From Pontiellaceae bacterium B12227 (GTDB taxonomy: Bacteria; Verrucomicrobiota; Kiritimatiellia; Kiritimatiellales; Pontiellaceae), in the NCBI GenBank assembly GCA_029432775.1, contig JAROAZ010000009.1, forward strand, positions 124,001-188,000: a stretch of DNA of 64,000 bases, given 5' to 3'. Under the pieces are notes generated by a model. That model was given only the letters and a program-made list of their open reading frames with translations. It searched no databases and was not told where the DNA came from. The first letter of the stretch is position 1. Each line of letters starts with the position of its first letter. A program made the translations under genes and the position numbers. This document shows positions 44,986 to 53,486 of this stretch, in pieces.

Positions 44986-46581
44986 ATGACTGGTATTAAG
45001 ACAGGCGGAAAAGTGTTAGCGGTTGCTTTTTTATTCGGAGCCGTGCTGACAAATACGTTCGCCGTGCAACAGGCTTCCAGTGCAAAAATTGACCGGCTGG
45101 TTCTTGCCAAACTTCAGGAAAAGGGGATTCCCCCTTCAGACCTGTGTACCGATGAAGTTTTTCTGCGCCGGGTCTATCTGGATGTCATCGGGACTCTTCC
45201 GACCAAACCGGAAGCCAAACGTTTCTTATCAAGCAATGGTGTGAATAAACGGGAAATTCTGATTGAGGAGTTGTTTGAACGACCGGAATTTGCAGATTAC
45301 TGGGCTTTGAAGTGGTGCGACCTTCTGCGGGTTAAAGCGGAATTTCCGAGTAAACTTTGGCCCAACGCGGTCCAGGCCTACTACCGATTTGTTCGAACGG
45401 CGCTTTATCAGAATATGCCCTACGATGATTTCGCCCGTACCATGCTGACCTCCAGCGGCAGCAACTTCCGGGTGGCACCGGTCAATTTCTACCGCGCTAT
45501 GCCACAGCGGGATCCTGCTGCAATTGCCGGCACGGTGGCGCTCACGTTTATGGGAATGCGGTCCGATGGCTGGAGCGACGAGAAGCGCATGGGCATGGCC
45601 GCCTTTTTCGGACAGATCGGCTACAAAGGTACGGCGGAATGGAAAGAGGAAATCGTATTTTACGATCCCTCGAAAAAATTCTGCTATCCCGATTCAGAAA
45701 AGCCGGTTGTTCCACAGCTGCCCGACGGGACCGTTGTTGAAGTTCCGGAATATTCCGATCCGCGGATGGTCTTTTCCGATTGGTTGATCGGAAGCCGGGT
45801 TTTTTCCGACAATATGGTAAACCGTATTTGGTACTGGCTGCTGGGACGGGGCATTATTCATGAGCCCGACGATATACGGGCAGACAACCCGCCGCAGAAT
45901 CCGGAACTGGTTGCCTTCCTGAGTCAGGAGTTGGTCAAAAGTAAATATGACCTGCGCCACATCTACCGGATTATTCTCAATTCAAAAACGTATCAACGCG
46001 CCTCCATTCATAATCAGCGGAACCTGAAAGATGAGGAAAACTTTTCGCGCTACTACACCCGACGTCTCGATGCCGAGGTCTTGATTGATGCCATCTGCCA
46101 GATCACCAAAACGACGGAAACTTATTCGAGCGATATCCCGGAGCCGTTTACCTTCATTCCGGAAAATCAGCGTTCCATAAAACTGTCGGATGGCAGCATC
46201 ACCAGCCCGTTCCTCGATCTGTACGGCCGGCCGCCACGCGATACCGGCTATATTGCCGAGCGTAACAACACGCCTTCGGCTGCACAGAAGCTGCACCTCC
46301 TGAATTCCACCCATATCCAGAGCAAGATTCTTCAGAACAAGGCATTGCTGGGCCTAGTCTATACCAAGGTAAAGGGCAAAAATAAGCCGAAACTTACCTG
46401 GCTTGAGCCGCACGAGGCGATTGAGAATATGTATCTGACGATCCTTTCCCGCTATCCGACGGCAAAAGAAACAAATACGGCCATTGCCTATATTCGCGAG
46501 AGCGGGCTGAATCGTAATGAAGCATCCGTGGATCTCGTATGGGCTTTGTTGAATACGCAGGAATTTATTTTCAAACATTAG
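44986..46581 (+). CDS. DUF1549/DUF1553 exported protein
   Basis: A 531-residue exported protein (signal GKVLAVAFLFGAVLTNTFA). Residues ~33-230 match DUF1549 (SAKIDRLVLAKLQEKGIPPS, FLRRVYLDVIGTLPT, FADYWALKWCDLLR). Residues ~260-520 match DUF1553 (VFSDNMVNRIWYWLLGRGIIHEPDD, LVKSKYDLRHIYRIILNSKTYQRAS). The pair is characteristic of PVC bacteria, usually next to DUF1501 genes as here, and has no proven enzymatic role. This copy lacks the cytochrome domain seen in longer relatives. It leads a three-gene operon. Confidence 0.92.
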   Translation: MTGIKTGGKVLAVAFLFGAVLTNTFAVQQASSAKIDRLVLAKLQEKGIPPSDLCTDEVFLRRVYLDVIGTLPTKPEAKRFLSSNGVNKREILIEELFERPEFADYWALKWCDLLRVKAEFPSKLWPNAVQAYYRFVRTALYQNMPYDDFARTMLTSSGSNFRVAPVNFYRAMPQRDPAAIAGTVALTFMGMRSDGWSDEKRMGMAAFFGQIGYKGTAEWKEEIVFYDPSKKFCYPDSEKPVVPQLPDGTVVEVPEYSDPRMVFSDWLIGSRVFSDNMVNRIWYWLLGRGIIHEPDDIRADNPPQNPELVAFLSQELVKSKYDLRHIYRIILNSKTYQRASIHNQRNLKDEENFSRYYTRRLDAEVLIDAICQITKTTETYSSDIPEPFTFIPENQRSIKLSDGSITSPFLDLYGRPPRDTGYIAERNNTPSAAQKLHLLNSTHIQSKILQNKALLGLVYTKVKGKNKPKLTWLEPHEAIENMYLTILSRYPTAKETNTAIAYIRESGLNRNEASVDLVWALLNTQEFIFKH

Positions 46582-46600
46582 GGTTTGATGGAGGTCAAAG

Positions 46601-47929
46601 ATGACGATGAATAATGAAATGGACATTTCCCGCCGTAAAGCAATGGGACTCGCCGCCGCCGGAGCAGGCGGCATGGTGCTGGGTTCTCCGCTGCACGCCT
46701 CAGCGGTTAAAGCCGGCAAAGCCAAATCCGTGATTCAGATCTGGATGTGGGGCGGGCCTTCGCATCTGGACACCTTCGACCCGAAACCGGATGCCGGTTC
46801 CGACTATTGCGGTCCCTATACTACGCCCATCGAAACCAACGTAAGCGGAATACGCATTGGCCAGAAATTGCCGCTGATGGCACAGCAGGCCGACAAATAT
46901 TCAATTATCCGCAGCATGACGCATGGCATTAACGGCCACGAAACCGCATCCTACGTTACGCAGACCGGGCGTCCGGTCGGCGGCGATGTTTATCCATGCA
47001 CCGGAGCGGTTGTCTCCCGGTTCAAAGGCGTCGATGCCGGCTATAACGGACTGCTTCCTCCGTATATTGTTTTAACCAAACCGCAGGGCCGTTTCTCCGA
47101 ATCCGGCTTTATGGGGCTTCGCTATAAACCTTTTGCAACCGGGGGGAAGCCCAGTGCGTCGCCCTTCACGGTGGAAGGGGTCATTCAGAAGGGCATCACC
47201 CAGGCCCGGCAGCGGGACCGCCGGGAATTACTCGCGGCGTTGGATACCTACGGCAAAAAACTGGATGGTAATGCCCAGTTCGAGCAGATGAATATGTGTA
47301 AAGATCAGGCCTATGAGCTGATTCTCGGCGATGCCGGCAAAGTGTTTGATATCAAGGATGAAGACCCGAAATTGCGCGAACGCTATGGCAATGCCAACAG
47401 CGATTTCGGGGCCTCCTGTCTGATCGCCCGCAAGCTGGTGGAGGCGGGGGTTCCCTACGTCACCATCAACTATACCGGTTGGGATACGCACAAGAAACAC
47501 TTCGACATTATGAACAACAAACTCACGGAACTGGACCGTGGATTCTCCACCCTGCTCGACGATCTGGATCAACGCGGCCTGTTGGATTCCACTATAGTCT
47601 GGTGGGGCGGCGAGTTCGGCCGCGGTCCGAAGATTCAGTGGGAAGCCCCATGGAATGGCGGTCGCAGTCACTACGGCAAATGTTTCAGCCACGTGATTGC
47701 CGGCGGTGGATTCCAGGGCGGTCATGTGATCGGCTCTTCCACCGCGAATGGTACCGAAGTTGCCGACCGCCCGGTCTATCCATGGGATCTGATCGGCAGC
47801 ATGTATGAGCAGCTCGGCATAGATCCCAATGCGCAGCTTCCGCATCCGCAGGGACTCGATGTGCGCGTATGCGCAACAGAAGAAGACGGCATCACCATGG
47901 GTGGACGCTTGCGGGAAATCATGTCATGA
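46601..47929 (+). CDS. DUF1501-family exported protein (sulfatase-like fold)
   Basis: A 442-residue protein with a twin-arginine signal (ISRRKAMGLAAAGAGGMVLG). Family blocks IWMWGGPSHLDTFDPKPDAG, SIIRSMTHGINGHETASYVTQTG and VWWGGEFGRGPKIQ are typical of DUF1501, which has an alkaline-phosphatase/sulfatase-like fold. Function unproven; usually paired with DUF1549/1553 proteins. GGAGG lies upstream of ATG 46601. Its stop overlaps the next start (ATGA). Confidence 0.92.
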   Translation: MTMNNEMDISRRKAMGLAAAGAGGMVLGSPLHASAVKAGKAKSVIQIWMWGGPSHLDTFDPKPDAGSDYCGPYTTPIETNVSGIRIGQKLPLMAQQADKYSIIRSMTHGINGHETASYVTQTGRPVGGDVYPCTGAVVSRFKGVDAGYNGLLPPYIVLTKPQGRFSESGFMGLRYKPFATGGKPSASPFTVEGVIQKGITQARQRDRRELLAALDTYGKKLDGNAQFEQMNMCKDQAYELILGDAGKVFDIKDEDPKLRERYGNANSDFGASCLIARKLVEAGVPYVTINYTGWDTHKKHFDIMNNKLTELDRGFSTLLDDLDQRGLLDSTIVWWGGEFGRGPKIQWEAPWNGGRSHYGKCFSHVIAGGGFQGGHVIGSSTANGTEVADRPVYPWDLIGSMYEQLGIDPNAQLPHPQGLDVRVCATEEDGITMGGRLREIMS

Positions 47930-50253
47930 GAAGGGGGCTGAAATTTGCAGTCGCCGTTCTGTGCATCGGTGCGGCCGGTTTTACCCACGCGTCGAACGCG
48001 CCGCATATCGGCTTTGCGTTCCCGGCCGGGGCGCAGCAGGGCGATACGGTGGATATGCTCATGGGCGGCCAGTTTTTCAAAGGCGCCACCAATGTGTTTG
48101 TCAGCGGCGAAGGGGTAACGGTCGAGATTCAGAACTATGCGATCAGGTATGAAGCTCGCCGTGCTTCCCAGTTATACCGAAACCGGGAAAATGCGAGAGC
48201 CACATTGGCCGATGAAAAGGCGACCGAAAAAGCGAAAGAGGGTGCCCGGAAGCGGATCGAGCAGACGACGCAGCAGATCAAGCTGATTGATATTCCCGTG
48301 GGGGTGGACCGGTCTGATAAAAAAGAAGTCCTTCGCTATTATAAAGCCGATAAAAAAGAACAGTTCAACCCGCAACTGCAGGATCGCCTGCGCGTTCGGA
48401 TCCGGGTTGCAAAAAATGCGCCGCCCGGCGAACGGGAGCTGCGGGTCTATACGCCGGCCGGTCTTTCAAATCCGGTTTATTTCCAGGTGGGAACACTCGA
48501 GGAAGTACATGAAGTGGAACCGAACGACGACCACATGAGCCCGGACCTGCTCACGGTGCCTGTACCTTCTGTGATTAATGGCCAGATTCGCCCCGGGGAT
48601 ATGGACCACTTCAGGTTCAAGGCAACCAAGGGTGATTCTATCGTGGTGGATGTCTCCGCCCGTCGGATCATTCCCTATCTCGCGGATGCGGTGCCCGGCT
48701 GGTTCCAGGCCGTGGTTGCGCTCTACGACGAAGACGGCAATGAAGTGGCCTATAAAGACGATTATAAATTTAATCCCGATCCGGTGCTGTTCTTTGACGT
48801 CCCTGCGACCGGAAGCTACACGCTTTCCATTCGCGACTCGATATATCGCGGGCGCGAAGATTTCATCTATCGCATTGCCATCGGTGAGCTTCCATTCATT
48901 ACCGGTATTTTTCCGCTCGGCGCCCGCGAGGGTAAGGATGTGGATATTGCTCTTAGCGGCCGGAACCTTCCGAAGTCCAGGCTGACCGGCAAGTTGCCCA
49001 AAAACGGATTTGAGCTTCGGCATATTTCTGTTCGGAAAGACGGCTACCGATCGAATCTGATGCCGTTTGCCATCGGCGATGTTAACGAAATGTTGGAAGC
49101 CGAGCCGAACAACTCGGAAGCCGACGCGCAGCCCATCAAGCAACCGCTGGTTGTGAACGGCAGAATTGAACGGGTCGGCGACCGCGACCTGTTCAGTTTT
49201 CAGGGTAAGAAGGGCGATTCTGTTTCTGTTGAAGTGGTGGCCCGTCGGCTCAATTCCCCGCTGGACTCGGTGATTGCTCTGACCGGCCCGGGAATGGATA
49301 AACCGGTACGCAACGACGACTATAACAGCAAAGATAAAACCCATCTGCATCTGGGGGCGGGGCTCGTGACGCATCATGCCGATTCGTATCTGCTGCACGA
49401 ACTTCCAGCCACTGGAACGTATTTTATCGAGATTGCTGACACGCAGAACAAGGGCGGGCATGATTATGCCTATCGCCTGCGTATCAGTCAGTCCAATCCG
49501 GACTTCAAGCTCCGGATGGAGCCATCCGGCCTGCACATCGGTCCGGGAGGCACGGCCGCCTTTACCGTTCGGGCCATGAGAATGGACGGCTATGATAAAC
49601 CGATTCGACTCGAAGCCGCCGAACTGCCGGAAGGCTTTGCCATGAGCAAGGCGGTCATTCCGAAAGGTTCCGACATAGCCCGGTTCACGATCACAGCGCC
49701 GAAGCAGATCGAAGGCAAACTGGTCAGCCCGAAAATCAGTGGAGTGGGAATCATAAACGGCAGTCCGGTCACCCGGGCCGCCGTTCCGGTTGATGACCAG
49801 ATGCAGGCCTTTCTCTACCGCCATTTGGTGCCGGCGAAAGAGCTGGTGCTGGCCCCGGTGGAAAAACGCCCGCCAGTCCTTTTCCATGCAAAAGTTCCAA
49901 AGTCCGGAATCGTTGAACTCCAGGCCGGTAAGACCACCCGGATCAATTTTGAAGGCAATATTGTTGGCGGGCAAAAAGGCTATACCATCAAGCTCGACAA
50001 CCCGCCCGAAGGATTCAGCACCGAAAGGAACGGGTGGGTCGGTAAGCAGAAGAAAAAGGGCAAAGACAAAAACGGCAAGCCGATTCTCGAGAAGAACCGG
50101 GCGGCCGGATCGATCCCGATTATGGTCGATGAATCTGTGAAACCCGGCACCAAACTCAGCCTCGTTGTTTCGGCCGAAGTCCGGCGCGGCCGGGACAAGG
50201 TCTACTTCCCGGCCCCCGCCATCCCGATCAAAGTAATAAAGGCCAAAGACTAA
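47926..50253 (+). CDS. Large secreted protein with two PPC domains
   Basis: A 775-residue exported protein (signal KFAVAVLCIGAAGFTHA). Two pre-peptidase C-terminal (PPC) domains are visible, each starting with an E-x-EPND/N-type stretch (EVHEVEPNDDHMSPDLL and EMLEAEPNNSEADAQPI) and containing DMDHFRFKATKGDSI or DRDLFSFQGKKGDSV. Immunoglobulin-like beta domains follow. The start overlaps the DUF1501 gene by ATGA, which makes this the third protein of the module and suggests a complex at the envelope or outside. Near-palindromes at 49403 and 49895. Confidence 0.87.
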   Translation: MRRGLKFAVAVLCIGAAGFTHASNAPHIGFAFPAGAQQGDTVDMLMGGQFFKGATNVFVSGEGVTVEIQNYAIRYEARRASQLYRNRENARATLADEKATEKAKEGARKRIEQTTQQIKLIDIPVGVDRSDKKEVLRYYKADKKEQFNPQLQDRLRVRIRVAKNAPPGERELRVYTPAGLSNPVYFQVGTLEEVHEVEPNDDHMSPDLLTVPVPSVINGQIRPGDMDHFRFKATKGDSIVVDVSARRIIPYLADAVPGWFQAVVALYDEDGNEVAYKDDYKFNPDPVLFFDVPATGSYTLSIRDSIYRGREDFIYRIAIGELPFITGIFPLGAREGKDVDIALSGRNLPKSRLTGKLPKNGFELRHISVRKDGYRSNLMPFAIGDVNEMLEAEPNNSEADAQPIKQPLVVNGRIERVGDRDLFSFQGKKGDSVSVEVVARRLNSPLDSVIALTGPGMDKPVRNDDYNSKDKTHLHLGAGLVTHHADSYLLHELPATGTYFIEIADTQNKGGHDYAYRLRISQSNPDFKLRMEPSGLHIGPGGTAAFTVRAMRMDGYDKPIRLEAAELPEGFAMSKAVIPKGSDIARFTITAPKQIEGKLVSPKISGVGIINGSPVTRAAVPVDDQMQAFLYRHLVPAKELVLAPVEKRPPVLFHAKVPKSGIVELQAGKTTRINFEGNIVGGQKGYTIKLDNPPEGFSTERNGWVGKQKKKGKDKNGKPILEKNRAAGSIPIMVDESVKPGTKLSLVVSAEVRRGRDKVYFPAPAIPIKVIKAKD

Positions 50254-50283
50254 TCCTTCTTTGCCTCTGTTTTATTCTGATTC

Positions 50284-50309
50284 GCCTCCGGCTTTGCCGG
50301 GGGCTTTTT
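50284..50309 (+). terminator. Terminator of the DUF1549/DUF1501/PPC operon
   Basis: GCCTCCGGC (50284-50292) pairs with GCCGGGGGC (50296-50304, one G-T pair) with a 3-base loop, followed by five T, 30 bp after the stop. Confidence 0.87.
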
Positions 50310-50348
50310 AGCGTTCGTACTCTTAAGCGTGTTGTTAAGGAGCCCGTT

Positions 50349-50511
50349 ATGACCGCAATCACAGCCAATGATCTAAAAAAACAGGGAGTCTCTCTGCTGG
50401 ATCCCATTTTGAAGGATGAGCAGGAAGCGGTGATATCCACCAGCAGCCAAAGATGAGGTCTATAAGGAAATTTTCGAACAGGCCGAAAATTTTAAAAAAT
50501 ACAAGGGGTAG
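50349..50511 (+). pseudogene. Remnant of a Phd/YefM-type antitoxin gene
   Basis: ATG 50349 opens MTAITANDLKKQGVSLLDPI, then LKDEQEAVIST, which resembles the N terminus of Phd/YefM antitoxins (ISANELKTKGVS-type, with EEAxIS). It stops after 35 residues at 50456. A second piece in another frame (AKDEVYKEIFEQAENFKKYK) ends at 50511. The expected middle (V-x-GKxxYVVM) is missing, so an internal deletion with frame change is likely. No toxin gene follows; topB is convergent 14 bp away. It could instead be a functional micro-ORF, which I consider less likely. Confidence 0.5.
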
Positions 50512-50524
50512 GATGCGAGGGAGC

Positions 50525-52642
50525 TCACTTCTTCGACGGCTTTTTCGCCGGGCGGCCTTCTTCTTTGGCGCTTTTCTGGCGGTCGGCGGAGGGGAGGTCG
50601 ATGTCCATCAGGTCGCCCTGGGTGCTGAGCAGCAGCAGGCGCAGCTCGCCTTCAACATGGATGGCATAGGGCAGTACGCGCATCTGGATGAGAACCTGTG
50701 CCTGATTGCGGGTGAGCTTTAATCCTTTGTATTCCATGGGCAGCACGAAGGTGCAGCCTTCCTTCCAGCCAGAGCAGCCGTAGGCTGTTTTGCCGCGGAT
50801 CACTTTTTTCCCACACATTGGACAATTGCCAAGGGCATCCATGTCGAGTTTGGTGGAGGTTCCGTTTTCGATCAGGCCGCGGGTGTAGCCAACGATGCCG
50901 CCCATAAAGTCGTCGGAGTTTGCTTCGCCACGCTCGATCTGTTTCAGTTTTTCTTCCCACTCGCCGGTCATCTCAGGTGATTTTAAAAGGGGATCCTGAA
51001 TGAGGGCAATCAGGCAGCGGCCCATATCGGTGGCGCGGATCTGTTTCTTTTCGCGGCGGATATAGTTCCGTCGCAGCAGCGTTTCAATGATGGCGGCGCG
51101 GGTGGCGGGCGTGCCGATGCCGCGCTCTTTGAGGGCTTCGCGCATGGTGTCGTCGTCGACCAGTTTTCCGGCGGCTTCCATGGCTCCGAGCAGGGAGTTT
51201 TCGCTGAACGCTTTAGGTGGTTTGGTTTTGCCTTCGCGGGTCGACGGTTCGTGCGGGCCGGTTTCGCCTTTTCCAAAGGTTGGAAGGGCCTGCTCTTCCT
51301 CTTCTCCAGAGTCCGGATCTTTTTTCTTTTTTTTCTTTTTCGGAAACAGGACCGACCAACCGGGCTCGACGATTACGGTGCCTTTGGCCTGGAATTTCAC
51401 TTCTGCGCTTTCACCATCGACCGTGGTGATTTTTTTGATGCAGACGGGATAAAAGGCGGCGATAAACTGGGTGACAATGGCGTTGTAGACCATCTGCTCG
51501 TTCATCCCGAGGTTACCGGGCATCATGCCGGTCGGTATGATGGCGTGGTGATCGGTGACCTTCTTGTCGTCGACGATCCGTTTGGTGAACGGTAGCTTGG
51601 AAAGTTCCAGGGGTTGGATCTGTTCGCTTCGGATTTTTTCCAATGATTGGAAAATTTTCGGGATGCGCGGTTTCATGTCGGCGCTGAGGTAGCGCGAGTC
51701 GGTTCGCGGATAGGTGACGAGTTTGGATTCGTATAGATTCTGCGTAGCAGCCAGCGTGTCGGCCGCCGAGAGTCCGTGGGCTTTATTGATTTCGCGCTGC
51801 AGGGTCGTGAGGTCGAACAGCTGCGGCGGTTGTTCTTTTTTTTGGCGGCCTTTTACGCCGGTAATGGTGAAGGGGTTACCCGTAATTTTATCGAGCAGCT
51901 CCTGCGCCTGTTCCGGCTTTTCGAAGCGGTCGCCGGTAAATTTAAAAACGGTTTCCCGGTATTTGGTGGCCAGCTCCCAGAAGGGCTTGGGGCGGAACTT
52001 CATAATCTCATCGTCGCGCTGAACAATCATGGCGAGGACGGGCGTCTGCACCCGGCCGATGCTCCAGAGCACCCGGTCGTCGCCGGAGGCCAGACGTCCA
52101 TGGCGGACGGTGAAAAAGCGGGTGGCATTGAGGCCGACAATCCAGTCCGATTCGGAGCGGCATTTTGCGGCGGCATAGAGCGGGTCGTAGTCGTGACCGT
52201 CTTTCAGCTCCTTGAATGCTTCCTTAATCGCATCGGGCGTCAGCGAGCTGAGCCAGAGGCGTTTGATCGGCTTGTCTTCGCAACCGCTGAGCGAAAGGAT
52301 GTAGCGGAAAATGAGTTCGCCTTCGCGTCCGGCGTCCGTTGCGCAGACGATTTCCTCGGCTTCCTGACAAAGGCGTTTGATGGTTTCGAACTGTTCGGAG
52401 ACACCGGGGTTTTCGATGATCTTCAGCTTAAATTCTTCGGGGATGAAGGGGAGGGAGTCGAGCCGCCATTTGCGCATTTCGGGGTCGTATTCGCCGGGTT
52501 CGAGCAGCGTGACCAGATGGCCGAACGCCCAGGTGATGGCGCAACCGCGCCCCTCAATATAGCCGTTTTTCTTGTCGGTGATTTTCAGGACGCCGGCAAT
52601 ATCGCGGGCTACGGAGGGTTTTTCTGTGATAACGACTTTCAT
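50525..52642 (-). CDS. topB: DNA topoisomerase III (type IA)
   Basis: A 705-residue type IA topoisomerase that decatenates and relaxes DNA by single-strand passage. The TOPRIM domain shows VVITEKPSVARDIAGVL and CATDAGREGELIFRYI. The active tyrosine lies in KLVTYPRTDSRYLS. The C terminus has a zinc-finger motif (CPMCGKKVIRGKTAYGCSGW). A Lys-then-Glu-rich insertion (PKKKKKKKDPDSGEEEEQ) interrupts the core, probably a surface loop. Palindromes at 51271 and 51638 (exact, the latter giving FQSLE) and 51605. Confidence 0.95.
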   Translation of the reverse strand: MKVVITEKPSVARDIAGVLKITDKKNGYIEGRGCAITWAFGHLVTLLEPGEYDPEMRKWRLDSLPFIPEEFKLKIIENPGVSEQFETIKRLCQEAEEIVCATDAGREGELIFRYILSLSGCEDKPIKRLWLSSLTPDAIKEAFKELKDGHDYDPLYAAAKCRSESDWIVGLNATRFFTVRHGRLASGDDRVLWSIGRVQTPVLAMIVQRDDEIMKFRPKPFWELATKYRETVFKFTGDRFEKPEQAQELLDKITGNPFTITGVKGRQKKEQPPQLFDLTTLQREINKAHGLSAADTLAATQNLYESKLVTYPRTDSRYLSADMKPRIPKIFQSLEKIRSEQIQPLELSKLPFTKRIVDDKKVTDHHAIIPTGMMPGNLGMNEQMVYNAIVTQFIAAFYPVCIKKITTVDGESAEVKFQAKGTVIVEPGWSVLFPKKKKKKKDPDSGEEEEQALPTFGKGETGPHEPSTREGKTKPPKAFSENSLLGAMEAAGKLVDDDTMREALKERGIGTPATRAAIIETLLRRNYIRREKKQIRATDMGRCLIALIQDPLLKSPEMTGEWEEKLKQIERGEANSDDFMGGIVGYTRGLIENGTSTKLDMDALGNCPMCGKKVIRGKTAYGCSGWKEGCTFVLPMEYKGLKLTRNQAQVLIQMRVLPYAIHVEGELRLLLLSTQGDLMDIDLPSADRQKSAKEEGRPAKKPSKK

Positions 52643-52698
52643 AGATAGAACGGCTGTATTTTCCTAATATTTAAATCAGCGCTTCAAATGGTAGGCAC

Positions 52699-53070
52699 TT
52701 ATTTGCGGGCCTGTTTCTGCATGTTTCCGATGCTGCCCGCATCCACCACATTGGTATAGCCTGCATCAATGAGGTAGCGTTTGGCATAGGACGAACGGCT
52801 TCCACTGCGGCAGTAGACAATAATCGATTGAGTTTTATTGGTTTCATACTGATCGATGGCCCGGGCAATGATGTCGTATGGAATGTTGATGGCTCCCTGC
52901 ACATGCCCATTCGAAAATTCGCCGGGTGTTCGGGTGTCGATCAAAAGGGCTCCTTCTTTCAGGAGTTTAGGAATGTCTGCCCCTTTATCTCCCTTTCCGC
53001 CAAACAAGAGGTTCACAAATAGAAACCCAACGACTACCGCAAGTCCGATTTTTCCGAGTGTCTTCATCAT
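52699..53070 (-). CDS. Membrane-anchored rhodanese
   Basis: A 123-residue single-domain sulfurtransferase with an N-terminal membrane segment (IGLAVVVGFLFVNLLF). Rhodanese landmarks: ALLIDTRTPGEFSNGHVQGAINIPY and active-site IVYCRSGSRSSYAKRYL with catalytic Cys. It lies 6 bp after the stop of a second rhodanese and is its paralogue (TPGEFSNGHVQGAINIP against TPQEFAGGHINGAVNLP), so a tandem duplication with a new membrane anchor is likely. Confidence 0.9.
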   Translation of the reverse strand: MMKTLGKIGLAVVVGFLFVNLLFGGKGDKGADIPKLLKEGALLIDTRTPGEFSNGHVQGAINIPYDIIARAIDQYETNKTQSIIVYCRSGSRSSYAKRYLIDAGYTNVVDAGSIGNMQKQARK

Positions 53071-53076
53071 ATGTAT

Positions 53077-53400
53077 TTACCTTTCAAGTTGGCGGCTCAG
53101 CATGCCGATGCTTCCACCGTTTTCGACCTGCGTGTAACCTGCTTTCTGCAGGGCTCTGACGGCCATGAGGGAGCGGGCGCCGCTTTGGCAGTAGATCACA
53201 ATGGAGTCATCTTTATTCCGGGAATGTTTTTCGATATGCCCGCAAATCACATTGTGGGGCAGGTTAACGGCTCCGTTAATATGACCGCCTGCAAATTCCT
53301 GAGGAGTACGTGCATCAATCAGCAACGCGCCGTCCTTTATCATTTGGGGCAGATCGGCTTTGCTGGCTCCGCCGGTGAATAAGTCTGACCAGAATCCCAT
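53077..53400 (-). CDS. Cytosolic rhodanese
   Basis: A 107-residue rhodanese without signal or membrane helix. ALLIDARTPQEFAGGHINGAVNLPH precedes the active-site loop IVIYCQSGARSLMAVRAL with the catalytic Cys. It moves sulfane sulfur; partner unknown. First gene of a two-gene operon with the membrane-anchored copy. Confidence 0.9.
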   Translation of the reverse strand: MGFWSDLFTGGASKADLPQMIKDGALLIDARTPQEFAGGHINGAVNLPHNVICGHIEKHSRNKDDSIVIYCQSGARSLMAVRALQKAGYTQVENGGSIGMLSRQLER

Positions 53401-53486
53401 GGCTTTCTCCCGTTTTAGTAAAATAGTTAGAATGCAAAGCAGTCTACCGGGCGCATGGATATAGGGCGAGTCATCAACCTCAATAA

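Noticed and set aside
48466..49974. A 502-residue minus-strand frame inside the PPC-domain gene
   Set aside because: It overlaps a clearly coding gene with signal peptide and PPC motifs and shows no protein family of its own.
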